Positions 23,068-35,168 of a stretch of 64,000 bases of DNA are shown here, in pieces (the first letter of the stretch is position 1; each line of letters opens with the position of its first letter). The position numbers and the translations under genes are program-made. Source of the stretch: Cyanophora paradoxa (lineage: Eukaryota > Glaucocystophyceae > Cyanophorales > Cyanophoraceae); assembly GCA_004431415.1 (NCBI GenBank), contig QPMI01000250.1, positions 7,501 through 71,500 of the forward strand, read 5' to 3'. The notes beneath the pieces were generated by a model. It worked only from the letters and a program-made list of their open reading frames with translations. It was not told the DNA's origin and ran no database searches.

Positions 23068-26000
23068 TCAATCAAACGTGGCTGTCCACCCTGGGGAATC
23101 GTCCGGGATGGGGCTGGCAGGCTCGGAGGTTGATGTGGACGCTGAGTCCTTCTTCGTCGGGCTCTGAACTGATTCTGCAATCTCCTCCGGAATAGGCGAG
23201 CTGGAATCATCTGCATGTGTCTCACAGAGCCTGCGGCGAGGGAGGAAGTGAGGGATAGCGGAACCCAAAAAATTCAGACAGGCCGAACTTCCTCAAGCGC
23301 GTAGCAGCTTTTGACTCTGCCGGCTTTTCAGGCTGGAACTCATCGTCGTCGAGACACACGTCGTCCTGCAATGCAAGATGCGGTCAAGTGCTCACCATTA
23401 AGCTGTGTAAGGGATGTGAAGGGCACCTCTATCTCTGCTGCGTCATCAGCAGGTCTTGGAAGAGAGACTCGTGGGGGATCGCTCTTCAGCCCGGAAGGCC
23501 CTGCATGCCTCCCAGAGCTGCTCCTTGACACGTCTACAATTTCTCGTTCCTCCCAGCTGTCGAGCTGCCACAGAGGAAACATTGGCTGGGCTTGCAATCG
23601 ATTACAGAATGACAGAATGTGTACCGCTTCATCCGACTTCCCTGCACCATCATGCCCTCCATCCTTGTTGAAGGCGGACGAGGAGTCGAATGCATCAAAA
23701 TCGTCATCGTCAAGCCTGTTTGCTAGGCTTGAAACCAACGGACGATTCCTCTTGTTAAGGGTGTACACTTACCGCTCCCCCTCCAGTACTGAGTTCCCCA
23801 CATCGAAGTCATTGTTGTCACCCTCATCGAAGAAATAGCGCTGGAAACGCTGCACTCGACCCATTGAGTTATGTTTGAAAGCGACAATAGCAAAACAATT
23901 CTGGACCTGATCCGAGCCGTTCGGTTTAAAATCGGTTATGTTCTGCAGCACCTCCTGCAAGAAACAGTCAGCTCTGGCGCACGTTGACGAGATTCGTGCA
24001 TCACACCATGTCTAATCTGCAAAAAGAGTCAGCATGATGAAATCACAGGCGAGAAAAGTTCTCCCAACTCACTCCGCTCGACCAAACAGTTCATCGTCCT
24101 CACTCTCCTCCCTTGCGGGATTCGCTGGGACTGAACCGCCAAGCTGGCGCGTTTCTGCTTGGAGTGTGGGATTCAGGGTGTTCTCAACATAATCCTTCCA
24201 TTCAGGAGCTGACGGAGGGAATCAGCCTTGAAAGAAAGGGGTTTGCACGACTCGGGAGCGGACCATCAAGGATAACCTGTACCGCAGGGTCGCTCTGGCC
24301 AAGTTTAACCAGGGCCGAGGAAATCCGTGTTACAAAGCCCATGTAGCCCAAACGAGAACCCCGTGGCCGCTCGCTGCCAGGAATAAGAAGAAGAGCACAT
24401 GCTCACAAATGGCGGACCATGCATCTTCATTTTCTTTTGCGCCAGAGAGGATACGATCAACGAGCTTGGCGTCCGTAATAACCTACTTGCATTCAGCAGC
24501 GCAAAAAGAGCATGTGCACAAGACCCATACCGCCATTCGAAGGGCCACATCTTCACTCTCGAGTGCGGCAACGATCAGCCGCTCCACTTGAGCATGCAGG
24601 AAGTTGTTCCACTTGAACTCGAAGAAGAGATCCTGAGACTACTAAGCACACAGAAAGCGAAAGATTCAAGAAGATCAAAACTCACGAGAACGGCAGGAAA
24701 CACATGTGCAGACACCACAGATGTATAGACAGCAGGATACTTGGTCGCGAGCAGACTGACAATGAACTCCACTACTCGCAGCCGGGTGGATCCGAGAGGG
24801 GGCGTAAGGGTTCCGAAAGTCGTGAGCATGCTCTCCGTCGGCTGGACTTGTGATGAGCAATGTGAACCTCGAGAGAGCAGGATAATTCGTACCGGAGGTT
24901 TTCTCAGAATCTGAATAATATCGTCCACCCGTGCAAGCACAAAGGATACTGCAGGCGGTGGAGGATCTACCGCTGGCGGGGAATCCAGCTGCACGAGAAT
25001 ACGTGAGCCACCGACGTCAAAGGAGGAAAGAAACCGAGATTTCTGACTTTCTGGCCAAGCAGAGAGTGGCCCGCTTTGCTCCTGTCCAGCAGCTCACAAA
25101 GAACGGAAAGGCCCCCGAGGAGGGAAGAAGGGGACTGAAGAAAGCGTGATCAGATGAAAAAAGGAAACCATTCAGTCAACTTGCGTACGCCAGAAAAGAC
25201 GTTCGTCACGAGCTTCTCCACAACTTCCTCCGAGAGAAGCTGCTCGACCAGAGCAGTAGAGGATCCTGGTTGACACTGCCGCTGTATGATGCCGACGAGG
25301 GTTTCTGCGAACTTATTAGCATTTAACTGGACCCACACTTGCCGCATTGACGCACCTGCTGCATTCCCGTGCACCTGCAGAGGAGCAGCGTCAGCTTCGT
25401 TTGCACGCATGGCAGAACAAAAATTCTCACATCAGAATCATAGGTTGGCCCAAGCTTGTCAACCAGCATGGGAATGAGGCCAGACTCAAGAAACCACTGC
25501 TGCAAAATCAGCATGGTGCTCAGAGGGCAAGGTCAAATAACGAACCTGAACGCTGTCTTTTGCGGGTTGTTGAAGAGCACCCATACCATCATCGCCACCG
25601 ATCATCTTGAGCAGCAGCTGGGTCACTGAATAAGTGCCCGTGTGCTCAACCAAGCGAGCGATCATCCCCGGCTTGTTTTGAGCGCGATTCATGGTCTGCG
25701 CGAACTTTAACGGGCGCGAAGAGTCACAGACCACTCAGTGCACCTCTTGGCCCTTCCGCTGAAGTAGACAGGAGAGGACGCGGCAGAAGTAGCCCGCCAA
25801 AAGCGGATTGAGCGCCGGGGGTCGGTCAAGGAAAGAAAAGAGTTTCGAGATGAGCGCTTCTTGTTCGAAAATGACGTCGTACACCGGAGTGATCTCACAG
25901 CACAGGATCTCGCACGAGAGGAAGGGATACCTGTACCACACGTTCGTTCCCGTGCAGCAAAATAGGAGCAGCACTTACTTGAACTTTCTTTCTACACCCG

Positions 26001-26508
26001 CATCTTCCTCTGGCTCGTCTGTGATGAGGTCCAGAAGTTCCTGCACTACGTTGGCTTGCGCGAGGCTACGCCGCGGTCAAGGCAACGCGCGGGGGGGCTG
26101 AGGCGCGAAACAAAGTGCAGCCCAGAAGGATACAAGGCGACCAGCCTCTTGTTCATCGACTTGCACTCCTGGAGGCGGCAGCAAGGCAAGCTGTTGGGCT
26201 CTCGCGCCGTCGAGCGCAAGGCGCCTGACCAGGGATCGCACCTGAATGAGCTCGTCGTCTTCCATCAAGTCTTTGAGCGTAAATTCTTTGCGGTCGAGCA
26301 CCGCATCGATTGAGCTCTGGGATGCAAATCCTGATGCCGGACACCGAGCCCGGTGAGCTCGACTGCAGCTACATTGGAAGAACAAACACGCGCACCGATA
26401 CGCCTGCGATGCCGGGCAAGCAAACACCACGCCGGCGTTTGAACGGGCAGCCACGCATGAGCGGAACTGGCAAGCGGGTGGGCCGGGGACGGGCACTCAC
26501 CAGTACAT
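23068..26508 (-). CDS. SAPS-domain protein, PP6/Sit4 phosphatase regulatory subunit
   Basis: SAPS proteins are HEAT/ARM-like regulatory subunits of the PP6 (Sit4) phosphatase, acting in the cell cycle and nutrient signalling. The first exon is only ATG TAC TG (MYW, ATG at 26508) before a GTGAGTGC donor. MYW is the typical family start. The next exon gives FASQSSIDAVLDRKEFTLKD and LMEDDELIQ. Later exons give YPFLSCEILCCEITPVYDVI, FEQEALISKLFSFLDRPPAL, NPLLAGYFCRVLSCLLQRK, MIARLVEHTGTYSVTQLLLK and WFLESGLIPMLVDKLGPTYD, and about 25200-25260 (LVEQLLSEEVVEKLVTNVF), all in family order. The C-terminal third (QNCFAIVAFKHNSMGRVQRF, then Asp/Ser-rich DDDDFDAFDSSSAF) is disordered and acidic, also usual. 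The stop is near 23068. There are many short introns. It is divergent from BAP31, with about 250 bp between starts. Confidence 0.87.
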
Positions 26509-26759
26509 GTTGAAGCCTAGCGAGCCCCTCCGTCGCGCCGACGCACGCCGCGGGTATCCGAGATGGCCAGTGGAACCAAGGCGGGCTCAGCTCCCGGAGT
26601 CCGCGGCTCAGCTGCAAGTCAGTGGAGAGGCCGCGATGCGCCCCCAGCTGCAATCGCCGCTGCCCGCGCGGGGTCCCCAGGTCCTTGGCACTCCTTGCGC
26701 GGGAGGGGTACTCGTTTTGAGTAGGGGAGAGCGTTTCTCCCCACCATCATCGCCGAACC

Positions 26760-27631
26760 ATGCTTCTGGATAAAGGCATTTTCCTCATCTTGTGCGCCGA
26801 ATGCCTAGCCATTCTGGTCGTAGTGCTGCCGATGCCACGTACGCGCACCTCCGTCCCACGTACTCGAATGCCTCCACTTCATATTCTCCTCTCACGGCTC
26901 TCTTGCGTTCGTAGACGTCGTGCGGCGCTGGGTCGCACGCAAGCTCTCCGCCGTTGCAGTGTACAAGACGCCTTTCATCGTGTCGTTCCTTTTGTTCGGG
27001 CTCCTCTTCGTGGACGCAATCAGGGAGATGGTGCACGTCTCTCAACGCAAGGAAGCGCACGTTGACAACGGCCACGGCCACGCGCACACTTCCGACCTCA
27101 ACGCGCGCCTCTTCCGCGCTCAGCGCAACGCGTATCTTCTCGGATTCACTCTCCTGGGTCAGCTATTGCTCCTCCGGCTTACACAGATCCTCCGGGAACT
27201 GTGCCTCGCCGAGGACAACAGCGCGGTGCTGGTACGACCTGCCGGCTTGTTCCGCCGGGCCGAGCGCGGTCTGAGCGTGTCGCGTCAAAATGCAGAAATC
27301 GCAAGCAGAAGGCACGCGCAAGGCCTACGAGAGCATCCTGGACGAGAAGAATGCCCTGTGCGTCAAGAACTTTCCCCAGCACCTCCACAACACTAACGTC
27401 CAGAGCAGGGAGCAGAAGTTCAAAACCCTATTCACCGAGGATGGGAGCGTGGATGACCAAAAACTCAACAAAATTCTTGCTGCCGAGGTGAAAAACACTG
27501 CGCTGGAGAAGAAACTGGAGGCAGCGGAGCAGCAGCTGGCGCAGACGAAGCAGGACAACGAACGCTTAAAGAACAAGCTAGACGATTTCGAAACGCTCAT
27601 GGGGACAGGGAAGTCAACCAAGGGTGAATGA
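26760..27631 (+). CDS. BAP31-like ER membrane protein
   Basis: BAP31 family proteins are ER sorting chaperones with three N-terminal membrane helices and a cytosolic coiled coil. Exon 1 (ATG 26760) encodes MLLDKGIFLILCAECLAILV, the first helix. After a GTACGC...CGTAG intron, exon 2 gives VARKLSAVAVYKTPFIVSFL then LFGLLFVDAIREM, a His-rich loop (DNGHGHAHTSDLN) and FRAQRNAYLLGFTLLGQLLL, the third helix. After a further intron ending ATGCAG the rest is a coiled coil: KKLEAAEQQLAQTKQDNERL then KNKLDDFETLMGTGKSTKGE with stop at 27631. FRAQRN and the helix pattern are the family hallmarks. About 240 residues. There is no canonical KKXX retrieval signal at the C-terminus. Confidence 0.82.
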
Positions 27632-28048
27632 TCGCAGTTCGCACAGTGTAGATTGTCACAGCAAACGTAGCCACTCAGAGTGACTGTAAATTAAGTATAA
27701 CGCGTTAACGGCTATATCAGCGACATATTGAAAGGTGCAGCGGCAACCTAGCCAAAGGCCTTCTATAGCTAGATCTCCGGATCCCTTAAGCGCTGGCCAG
27801 TGCGCGGCAACAGCTGGCCAGCGCACCCCAATTGCAAGGCCCATAATCCCTAGCCTGCACGGTTAGTTTTGCACGGTTAGCTTACCCCGCTTGGCTGTTG
27901 CTGAAGTGCAGTCATCTAGAACACCTAAAACCAGGGCGACCTGCTCTGCCCCAGCCCAAAGACCCTGTCCCCTGCTTCGCCACCAACCCGCCCCAACAGA
28001 CTAAGAGGACCTCCTACTGCATCGATTCAGCATAAAGCAGGCCGACTA
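27632..28048. other. Intergenic region between convergent genes
   Basis: About 420 bases. A GCGCTGGCCAGTGCGCG / CAGCTGGCCAGCGCAC pair at about 27790-27826 forms a small inverted repeat. No gene is seen. Confidence 0.5.
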
Positions 28049-30376
28049 CTACTCGCATGCAATCTTGTTGTCAAAGCTGGAGAGCGCAATCTATACGCAA
28101 ACACAGTCAGCGGAAGAGGCACCCAATCCCGGCCGAACGCACCAAGAATGCCTGTATCGGGCTGAGAGGGTACTGATAGTCCATTGTAAACGTATCCTTC
28201 CCCGTCTTCCCGAACTGGAGGACAATGTAGTCCGCTGCCAATACATCAGTTACCAGATCAACCAGCGGGAATCTCGAGCGCACGGTTCTGTTCATCTATG
28301 AGCTGGAAGTTTTTCACACTTGGCTTCGTTACACGGCCACCAAAGTTCAGACAGTACGCGCCAATCTCTGCAAATCATAATCAGAAAAGTACAAGCAGAG
28401 CACAATGTGCAGTACGCACTTGGATTCCAGTTCGGAGACTTGTTTCGCATGACCAGGTACTCCCTGGTATCTCGCTGTTGCTTAAACTTCTCAATGAGGC
28501 TGTCCTCCGCTCGTGCAGGGCGCCTGGATACAGGTGAGCTCACCAGCACAACCGCGACAAGGGCTCTTCTCACATGATAATCCGGTTGCCGTCATCATCA
28601 ATCTCCGGGATAACGACAGTCATCTTGCGGGGTCCACGGGTTCCAAGTACATTGTAAGCCTGCAACTGATCAAATTGGAGTTTCCCTAAGAGTCAAAGGA
28701 TCGAACTCACGTAGAGAATGGTGACTAGCTCCTGCCGAATGTTTGGCAGGTTCTCTGGACTGCCAGGATTGCTGAGCTTGCTGGGGTTCACGCCCCTGTC
28801 ATAACCCACGAATTCGGTACCAATGAAGTTCGCCCTGCATACTGATAAGAAACGTGTTTGCAAGGACAATCAGAATGCAGTCCACCTCAGCTTCCCGAAG
28901 TAGTTCCCAGACTCCCTTTTCAGGTCTTCGCCATCGAGCGAGAGCAGGTAGTTCGAAGACCGCTTCTTTTTCCGTTTCCGGGCACTGAGCAGGAACTTCT
29001 CCCCCTGCTCGAGATACAAAGTGTACTTCGGGCTTCCTTTGTTGAGTCCCGAGGTGTGGCGCACGATCTGGCACTGCACAACTCCCGGGTAGCTAGAAGG
29101 CCTGCGCAAGAAATCAACGGCAGTTCACAGGCTTTTTTCAATGCTCCCCAGCGCACTGTGTCAGGAAGGCCCGGACATCCGAGACATCGATTGCTGGCAT
29201 TGGCGAGGGCAGAGCTGGTGCGGGCGCGGCAGCCGCCGTAGGTGCTGGCGCAGGAGCCGGCGCGGGTGCAGGAGCGGGCGCGGGGGCTCGAGGTGCAGGG
29301 GCCGCTGCTGGACTCGGTGCTGCAACAGCCATTTGCTGTGCTGGGACCTGTTGAGCTGCTGGTGCCGGGGGCAGCATCTGCGATGAAGCCCGCGGAGATG
29401 CGGGAGGTTGAGCCGTAGGCTCGGCTTCCTGCCTGACACGGGCGGGGGGTGGGGCAGATTCGGCTCCAGTCGGGTCGAACACGGACGTGAGACCTGGCAT
29501 GCCATCAGAAAGGAGGAACACAGGCTTCCCGAAGGCAGACCTTGATCCTGCAGAGCGCGCTCAAGGGCTGAAAGCTCTTTCCGGGGGGCTGGCCCAGGCT
29601 TGGCGCCAGCCTAGCGGGCATTAGATTGCTTGAGACAATCCCGCCGACTGGCGGCGCACTTTCGGCTCGCTTGAGAGCAACGATTTCGGAGCGCTGATGT
29701 CGTCGAGGTTGTACGAGGCTGTGCGCTTGTACGCCTCCGCAGGCTGGCCCGAGGACTCGGAGAGAGACGAGGACTGGTTCGCCAGCACATCTCCGCCAAG
29801 CACGTCGCCAGAACCTGCCGGACGTGGCCGGGCAGATGTGGGCCGGGCAGATGCGGTCATGGGCCTTTCTGTGGATGTGATCATGCCGACACCCGACGTG
29901 TTTCTACGCTGCATCATCCGCTTGCGGTCGAGCTCGCGTTGCCTGATCGCACAACCAAAGAGTTAGATTAGCGCGCAGCTGCAAACTTGAAGACTCTTCA
30001 CCTGTTGAGCCTGCAAGGGAGGAGCAGGGAGGGCAGCGGTTAGCATGCGGCGATGTTGAGTTTGCAAGGTACGGATAACCTTTGCTGCATGAGTGCGGGG
30101 TCTAGGTTCATACGGCTCCCTCCTACGTGGGCGGCGCTGTGAGCTTGCAGGCTTTGAGCGCTGCGGCGCAGGAGAAGCGCTCAGACCTGCAGTCTGGGGG
30201 CGCTCATCAATAGGCTCATCCGTGATGTTGACGCGGTCCACCAATCCCGCGCCCATCTCGCCCTCCGAGTCCGAATCCGCAAAGGACATCGCCCTGCGAT
30301 CCAGCCTCGCCCGCGAGCCAGACGCTGAGGGCGGCGGCTTCTGCTCGTCGGCAAAGGTGTCCGACGAGAGGAACAT
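28049..30376 (-). CDS. Tubby-like protein
   Basis: The Tubby domain binds phosphoinositides and links membranes to ciliary trafficking or transcription. The N-terminal 300 or so residues are disordered and Pro/Ala/Ser-rich, with (AP)n runs near 29210-29300. The C-terminal Tubby barrel follows in order: [14 protein letters not shown] (about 28950), [15 protein letters not shown] (about 28790), [49 protein letters not shown], the [14 protein letters not shown] segment, [20 protein letters not shown] and [20 protein letters not shown] with IACE and stop at 28049-28051. IALSSFDxKxACE is the invariant family C-terminus. ATG 30376 is the most upstream Met in the acidic N-terminal exon; an earlier exon is possible. 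It is divergent from fibrillarin, 290 bp apart. Confidence 0.9.
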
Positions 30377-30666
30377 CGTGAAGACAACGACGTGGTCTCC
30401 AACAGCAAGCAGGAGGGGGGGTGACTTTAGGGGTACCGTGTGGCCAAAGCTGAGGAACAGCAGGCGAGCTTCTCGCTAGCAACCGAACAACTCTCACAGA
30501 AGGATGCGTCCCCCGCGCGGTGAGTCCTATCTCGCTCCAGCCTCTCATCCCCGCTCTCGCCCGCTTTCTCTGACCGGCTAATCGCCACATCCCGCAGGCG
30601 GCGGATTCAGGGGTGGGCGAGGTGCAGCGTTTCATTTAGCTCCGTCATCGCGCGAAAAACCTTCTT

Positions 30667-31982
30667 ATGCGTCCCGATCACACAGGCGGGGGCGATCGCG
30701 GGGGTCGCGGTGGCGGCCGGGGCGGCGGTCGCGGCGGCGGCCGTGGCGGTGCGTCTAATCAAGGTTGCCTTCTTTCGCACGCTCGCTCAACTTCGGCTCG
30801 ACAGGTGGTCGCGGTGGTCCTGGTGGTCGCGGCGGCGGCCGTGGGGGTGGCCGTGGCGGGCGTGGTGGCAAGCCCGGGCTTGGCATGAAGGGGGGCGCGA
30901 AGGTGCGATTCTCGTGTTGCGCGTACGTTGGCTCGCCCCCCCTCCCCGTTCGAGCCGGCCGCCCAGGTTGTTGTCGAGCCCCATCGCCACGAGGGCGTGT
31001 TCATCGCTCGTGGGAAGGAGGACGCACTTGTTACGAAGAACATCACGACCGGCGAGTCTGTCTACGGCGAGAAGCGTGTCAGCGTCGATGTGCGCCCATC
31101 TGCGATGTCGTTTTTTCTCCATCTCACGGTTTCGGCAGCAAGAGGATGGCACCAAAGTCGAGTACCGTGTGTGGAATCCGTTCCGCTCGAAGATCGCTGC
31201 TGCGATCCTTGGCGGTGTTGACAACATCTGGATCAAGCCCGGCTCCAAGGTCCTGTACCTTGGCGCCGCCTCGGGCACAACCGTCTCCCATGTCGCCGAT
31301 ATCGTCGGGCCGGTTCGCGAGTCTCTCTCAGACAGAAATGCTCTCTAGCTAAGGCTCTAGCCTGTCTCTTACACAATGCTGCAGACCGGCATTGTCTACG
31401 CGGTCGAGTTCTCTCACCGCTCTGGCCGCGATCTCGTGAATATGGCCAAGAAGCGGACGAACGTGATCCCCATTATCGAGGACGCTCGCCGTCCCGAGAA
31501 GTACCGGTGCGCTCATCTTATTCAAGGCATTCTTTGCTGGATTCAACGTTCTGCAGGATGCTGGTTGGTATGGTCGACACGGTCTTCGCTGACGTTGCCC
31601 AGCCCGACCAAGCTCGCATCGTCGCACACAATGGCAAGTACTTCTTGAAGAACGGCGGGCATTTCGTTATCTCCATCAAGGTACGCTGTGCTATCCCCCT
31701 GTTCTTGGAGCCCCACTAAGCTGCCGCCTTTTGCCTCCTCTGCAGGCGAACTGCATTGACTCCACAGTCGAGGCCCCCGTCGTCTTCGCGCGCGAGGTCA
31801 AGAAACTGCAGCAGGAGGGCTTCAAGCCGGCAGAGCAGATCACACTAGAACCGTACGAGCGTGACCATGCCGTGGCAAGTCAAATCTATCTCCCATTGCA
31901 CCCCCTCAGCCCCTTGATTCCTTTTCCCTTCGTGCAGGTCGTTGGTGCATATCGTGCGGTGAAGGACAAGAAGGAAAAGTAG
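30667..31982 (+). CDS. FBL: Fibrillarin, box C/D snoRNP 2'-O-methyltransferase
   Basis: The nucleolar rRNA 2'-O-ribose methyltransferase of box C/D snoRNPs. Exon 1 (ATG 30667) and exon 2 encode the Gly/Arg-rich N-terminal domain (repeated GGRGG and GGGRGG). Then come [75 protein letters not shown] (the SAM-binding glycine motif), [79 protein letters not shown] and [16 protein letters not shown]. The stop is at 31980-31982. Five or more GT-AG introns, each in frame, separate these blocks. About 300 residues, complete. Confidence 0.95.
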
Positions 31983-32539
31983 TAGAGAGGCTTAGCTCTG
32001 TTAGTTTAGAGGCGTAGTTCTGTAAATAGCTTCATCTGCAGCATTTGGACACCAACTAAATCGCAAAGTCCGGGCTAAAAGTACTAGTGTACATGTGGCT
32101 GGCCTGCGCAGCTGAGGCCTGAGCTAAAAGGGGGGTGATCGTGATGCCGTGATGCGATCACGGCGAGCTAGTGCTCGTGACCAAGCTCGAGCTAGCTAGC
32201 GCTATAGTGCCAGAGTGTGCACGTACGCGCGCGTGCACCCGTGCGCGTGCACCCGTGCGCGTGCGCATGCACGGGCCTCAAGCTCCAGCTGTAGATCAGG
32301 CCCATCAGGCCCCGATGATCAGGGGCAGTCAGGGGTACAGCAGCACACTGTGACAGCAGTGGCCTCCCGTGCAGCTGCAGTCTGCCCCCAGTGCCTTTAT
32401 GGACATGGTTCGTCCGTCGCATGCGCTCCGCGCGCATGCGCTCGCTAACGCGGGGCGCCGCAGAACGCTGCAAAGCTAACAAAGCCGCAAAGGTGACAGC
32501 GCTGGTAGACCTGCGCGGCCGTTTCTGATGGGCGCGCAG
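31983..32539. other. Intergenic region with dispersed-repeat fragment
   Basis: At 32041-32070 the 5' part of the dispersed repeat family recurs (GCATTTGGACACCAACTAAA, then TCGCAAAGTCCGGGCTAAAA). A purine-pyrimidine run of GTGCGCGTGCACCCGTGCGC type lies at 32215-32275. The start exon of the DCN1-like gene may lie at about 32410-32480 but could not be joined in frame. Confidence 0.45.
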
Positions 32540-33892
32540 GGACAAGATTCGCAGCTTCATCGACTTCGCGGCGGTGCGCGCGCCTCGGGCTCCCCCGCGG
32601 CAGAGCGCTCATTCCCGGCTCCTTCGCGGCTCATTCGCGGCCGCAGTGCAGCGAGAAAACAGCTATCGAAGCACTGAAGAGGCATGAATGGAGCCTGGAA
32701 GTAAGCTCTCTCTGCGCTTCTGGTCTGTGGCATCTACGCGTGAGCCAATGCGGCGTGCAGGGCGCGATCAACAGCTACTTCAACGAGGCGCCGGTGATGA
32801 GAGTCCAACCCGTAGACAAACGGAAATGCGCGCCGAACATGCCTTCGTCTCGTAGCGCGCATTCACACTCCTCGCAGTGGAGGACCTGTACGCGAGATAC
32901 AAAGGTGCACCGCGCCCTCGTCTGCGCGCTCGGTTCGGTGCATGACATAGCCCTGCAGACGCCGACGAGGATAAGATTGGTGTCGAGGTCGCCCCCCGTC
33001 TTCAACTTGGCTCTGCTACGGCCGATGCGCTGACAATGTGCAGGGGGTTGAGAAGCTTTGCACGGACCTCGGCGTTGATCCGACCGGTATGGGCCCTTAA
33101 GTACAGACTGCAGCAGTCTTGACGTGGACGCAGACATCATCATGCTCATTTTCGCGTACAAGGTCAAGGCTGCGACCATGTGCGAGTTCAGTAGGCAGGA
33201 ATTCATCAATGGTCTTGGCAGCCTCGGGTGCATGAAACTGGATGGCAGCCGTTGATTGGATGTCCGCGCTTGCTCACAAGAGCACACAGCTGTGACAGCA
33301 TCGACAAGATAAAGGAGAAGTTTTCGCGGTGGAAGGCAGAGCTCGATGACGAGACACGATTCGCGGACTTCTACAACTATGCCTTCAATTTCTCGAAAGA
33401 ACCAACCCAAAAAAGCCTTGGTTCGCCCCTAAAAGCCTGTTGAAGCCTCGTCTTGACCTGTCAGTCAGCACTCGACACTGCGATCGCTGTCTGGCAGCTT
33501 GTCCTAAAGGATCGGTTCAAGTTCCTTGATGATGTGCGTGCTGTGATGCCCTGCTAAATTTCACCTTGCTGATGATGGTTCCTTGGCGATCAGTGGGTCC
33601 AGTTTCTGCAGGTGTTTTCCTTTCATGTAGCTGCAATTAGGTTCTTTCTCATCACTCGCTGAACGCAGGAGAAGCACAGCAAGTCGATATCAAGGGATAG
33701 CTGGCAGCTTCTCCTCCAATTCGCTGTGCAGATGAATGCCGACCCAGACCTCTCGAACTTCGACTCTGATGGTGCGCGTGTTCCGCTAGTGACTTTTTCG
33801 ATCATTCGAACAAGAGATCAGGTGCATGGCCGGTTCTTATTGACGAATTCGCGAGCTGGTTCCGAGAGAAGAAAGGTTCGCGAGGCGGGTGA
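32540..33892 (+). CDS. DCN1-like neddylation E3 (UBA plus PONY domains), 5' exon unplaced
   Basis: DCN1/DCUN1D proteins promote NEDD8 transfer from UBC12 to cullins. The UBA domain is spread over three exons: DKIRSFIDFAA (32541), TAIEALKRHEWSLE (about 32660) and GAINSYFNEAPV (about 32761). Short exons give VEDLYARYK and DADEDKIGVE, then VEKLCTDLGVDPT. The PONY/potentiating neddylation domain follows: DVDADIIMLIFAYKVKAATM, CEFSRQEFINGLGSLGCMKL, FADFYNYAFNFSKEPTQKSL, ALDTAIAVWQLVLKDRFKFL, KHSKSISRDSWQLLLQFA, and after a GTGCGC...ATCAG intron GAWPVLIDEFASWFREKK. The stop is at 33890-33892. CEFSRQEF, the FNF motif and GAWPVLID are diagnostic. At least nine exons. The initiator Met lies upstream and I could not connect it in phase. 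Confidence 0.88.
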
Positions 33893-34440
33893 GGGAGTAC
33901 TAGCAGATTTCCCAGATGCCTTCGCTGTCTTTGAAAAGTGACCAGTAATTGCTTTTTCTACGCTACGGGCGCGCGGCCGGGGATCGCGCTTGAACGAAAC
34001 GACTTGGCCCATGCCTGTAAGGGGGAAAAGTGGGGTGGCGGCCTTCCTATAGACCCGCACGCCGTGTTGGTTCCTTCTTCGAGGTTCACCTTGCACTCGG
34101 GGGAGCGCCGTGCGCATGCGGGATGCTGTAGTAGCACTCCGGGCAGCGCTGTGCGCATGCGGCGTGCTTGTTGCAACTTCCGCATTTGGACACAAATTGA
34201 ATCGGAACGCTCGGGCTGCAAGTGCGCAAGTGCTCGGAGTGTCTTCGATTCGAGGTTGACCTTGCACTCTGCCGCGACAGCCGTCTGCACGCGGCAGCTC
34301 GGGTACCTGCTGGCAGCGCAAACAGCTCCGCTCGTCCGACGGTCGAACAGTGCCGCACGTCAGAGCGCGAGAGCTAGGCCAAAGCGACAAGGGCGACAGT
34401 GCTGCAAGCGCTCATCTACGGTACGCTGCAGTGTTGATCA
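33893..34440. other. Intergenic region with internal near-repeats
   Basis: Segments resembling CGAGGTTCACCTTGCACTC recur at about 34080 and 34250, and GCGCCGTGCGCATGCGG recurs at about 34107 and 34146. A GCATTTGGACACAAATTGAA fragment at about 34182 matches the 5' end of the dispersed repeat family. No gene is recognised. Confidence 0.45.
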
Positions 34441-34565
34441 TGATTGATGTGGTGTGGTGTGGTGTGGTGTGATGTGATGTTGGGGTTACTGTGCATGTGA
34501 TATGACGTGATGTGACGTGATGTGATGTGATGTGATAGGATGTGATGTGATGTGTTGTGTTGTGA
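34441..34565. repeat. (TGTGG/TGATG)n microsatellite
   Basis: Degenerate pentamer repeats GTGTG/GATGT over about 125 bases. They resemble the CACAC-rich tract at 35195-35247 and the GTGTG tract at 51665-51712 that edge the inverted tRNA-Leu duplication. Confidence 0.7.
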
Positions 34566-34947
34566 AAATCCTTTTTCATACTTTTACATGCGAACAGTGT
34601 GTGCTAACACGCCCAGAGAGTGGTTCCAGGGGGCTGAGCCGGCCTATCCACAGTTCAGCAGCGCGGCACCACCTCCTTGGTTGGCGGAACAGGAACAGGC
34701 CTAGGGGACCAGCTGCCAGCCTTTCAACTTCGTGTTGAGGGCGCCGGCACGCAGGAAGGCTGCGTTCAGGCGCAGAGGTGCTCTGCCTCGACCTGCCTTC
34801 GATATCAGAGCCTCTTCTATTGCTGCAGGCGGGGCGAGTGGCGTGAATTTTGGTGCAAATGGCCCCAACTGCCTGGAAAAGGGCAAAAAGGTCGGGAAAA
34901 GGTGCCAAAAGGAAATGCTCAGTGGTTAGTGCCCAGAACATGAAAAT

Positions 34948-35028
34948 GAGCAGGACGGGATTTGAACCCGCGCCTCCGGGGAGATTGGTGCCTAAAACCA
35001 ACGCCTTAGACCACTCGGCCACCTGCTC
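34948..35028 (-). tRNA. tRNA-Leu (anticodon UAG)
   Basis: Eighty-one bases on the minus strand fold as a class II tRNA. The acceptor stem GAGCAGG pairs with CCTGCTC. The D arm is GCC-GAGTGGTCTAA-GGC (A box TGGCCGAGTGGTC). The anticodon stem TTGGT/ACCAA encloses the loop TTTAGGC, giving anticodon UAG. A variable arm and a T arm with GGTTCAAATC (B box) follow. There is no intron. A short T run follows the 3' end (ATTTTC). Identical to the copy at 51849-51929. Confidence 0.95.
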
Positions 35029-35127
35029 GAGGCAGGATGCCTTTGTGGGGCTTGTCACAGTACCACCCTCCTATAACTCCACTGCTCCTTACACATCTTC
35101 AGGCTTCCTTTCCGTCTCTTATTGGTG

Positions 35128-35168
35128 CATTCTCTTCTAACTCCTTAGACCACTCGGCCATCTGCTCA
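35128..35168 (-). other. Partial tRNA-Leu-like fragment (SINE head or tRNA relic)
   Basis: The minus strand reads GAGCAGATGGCCGAGTGGTC then TAAGGAGTTAG, matching the first ~30 bases of the neighbouring tRNA-Leu, including the A box, with a few changes. It then stops. It sits in the left duplicated arm only and is absent at the matching place in the right arm, so it was inserted or lost after the duplication. Confidence 0.6.

Noticed and set aside
32215-32275. GTGCGC/GTGCAC-rich run as a possible CRISPR-like or regulatory array.
   Set aside because: It is a simple alternating purine-pyrimidine repeat without spacers; CRISPR is not expected in a nuclear genome.
34441-34565. GTGTG/GATGT tract considered as a telomere-type repeat.
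   Set aside because: The unit is degenerate and lacks the TTAGGG-type G cluster; it is better described as a microsatellite also present at the tRNA duplication edges.
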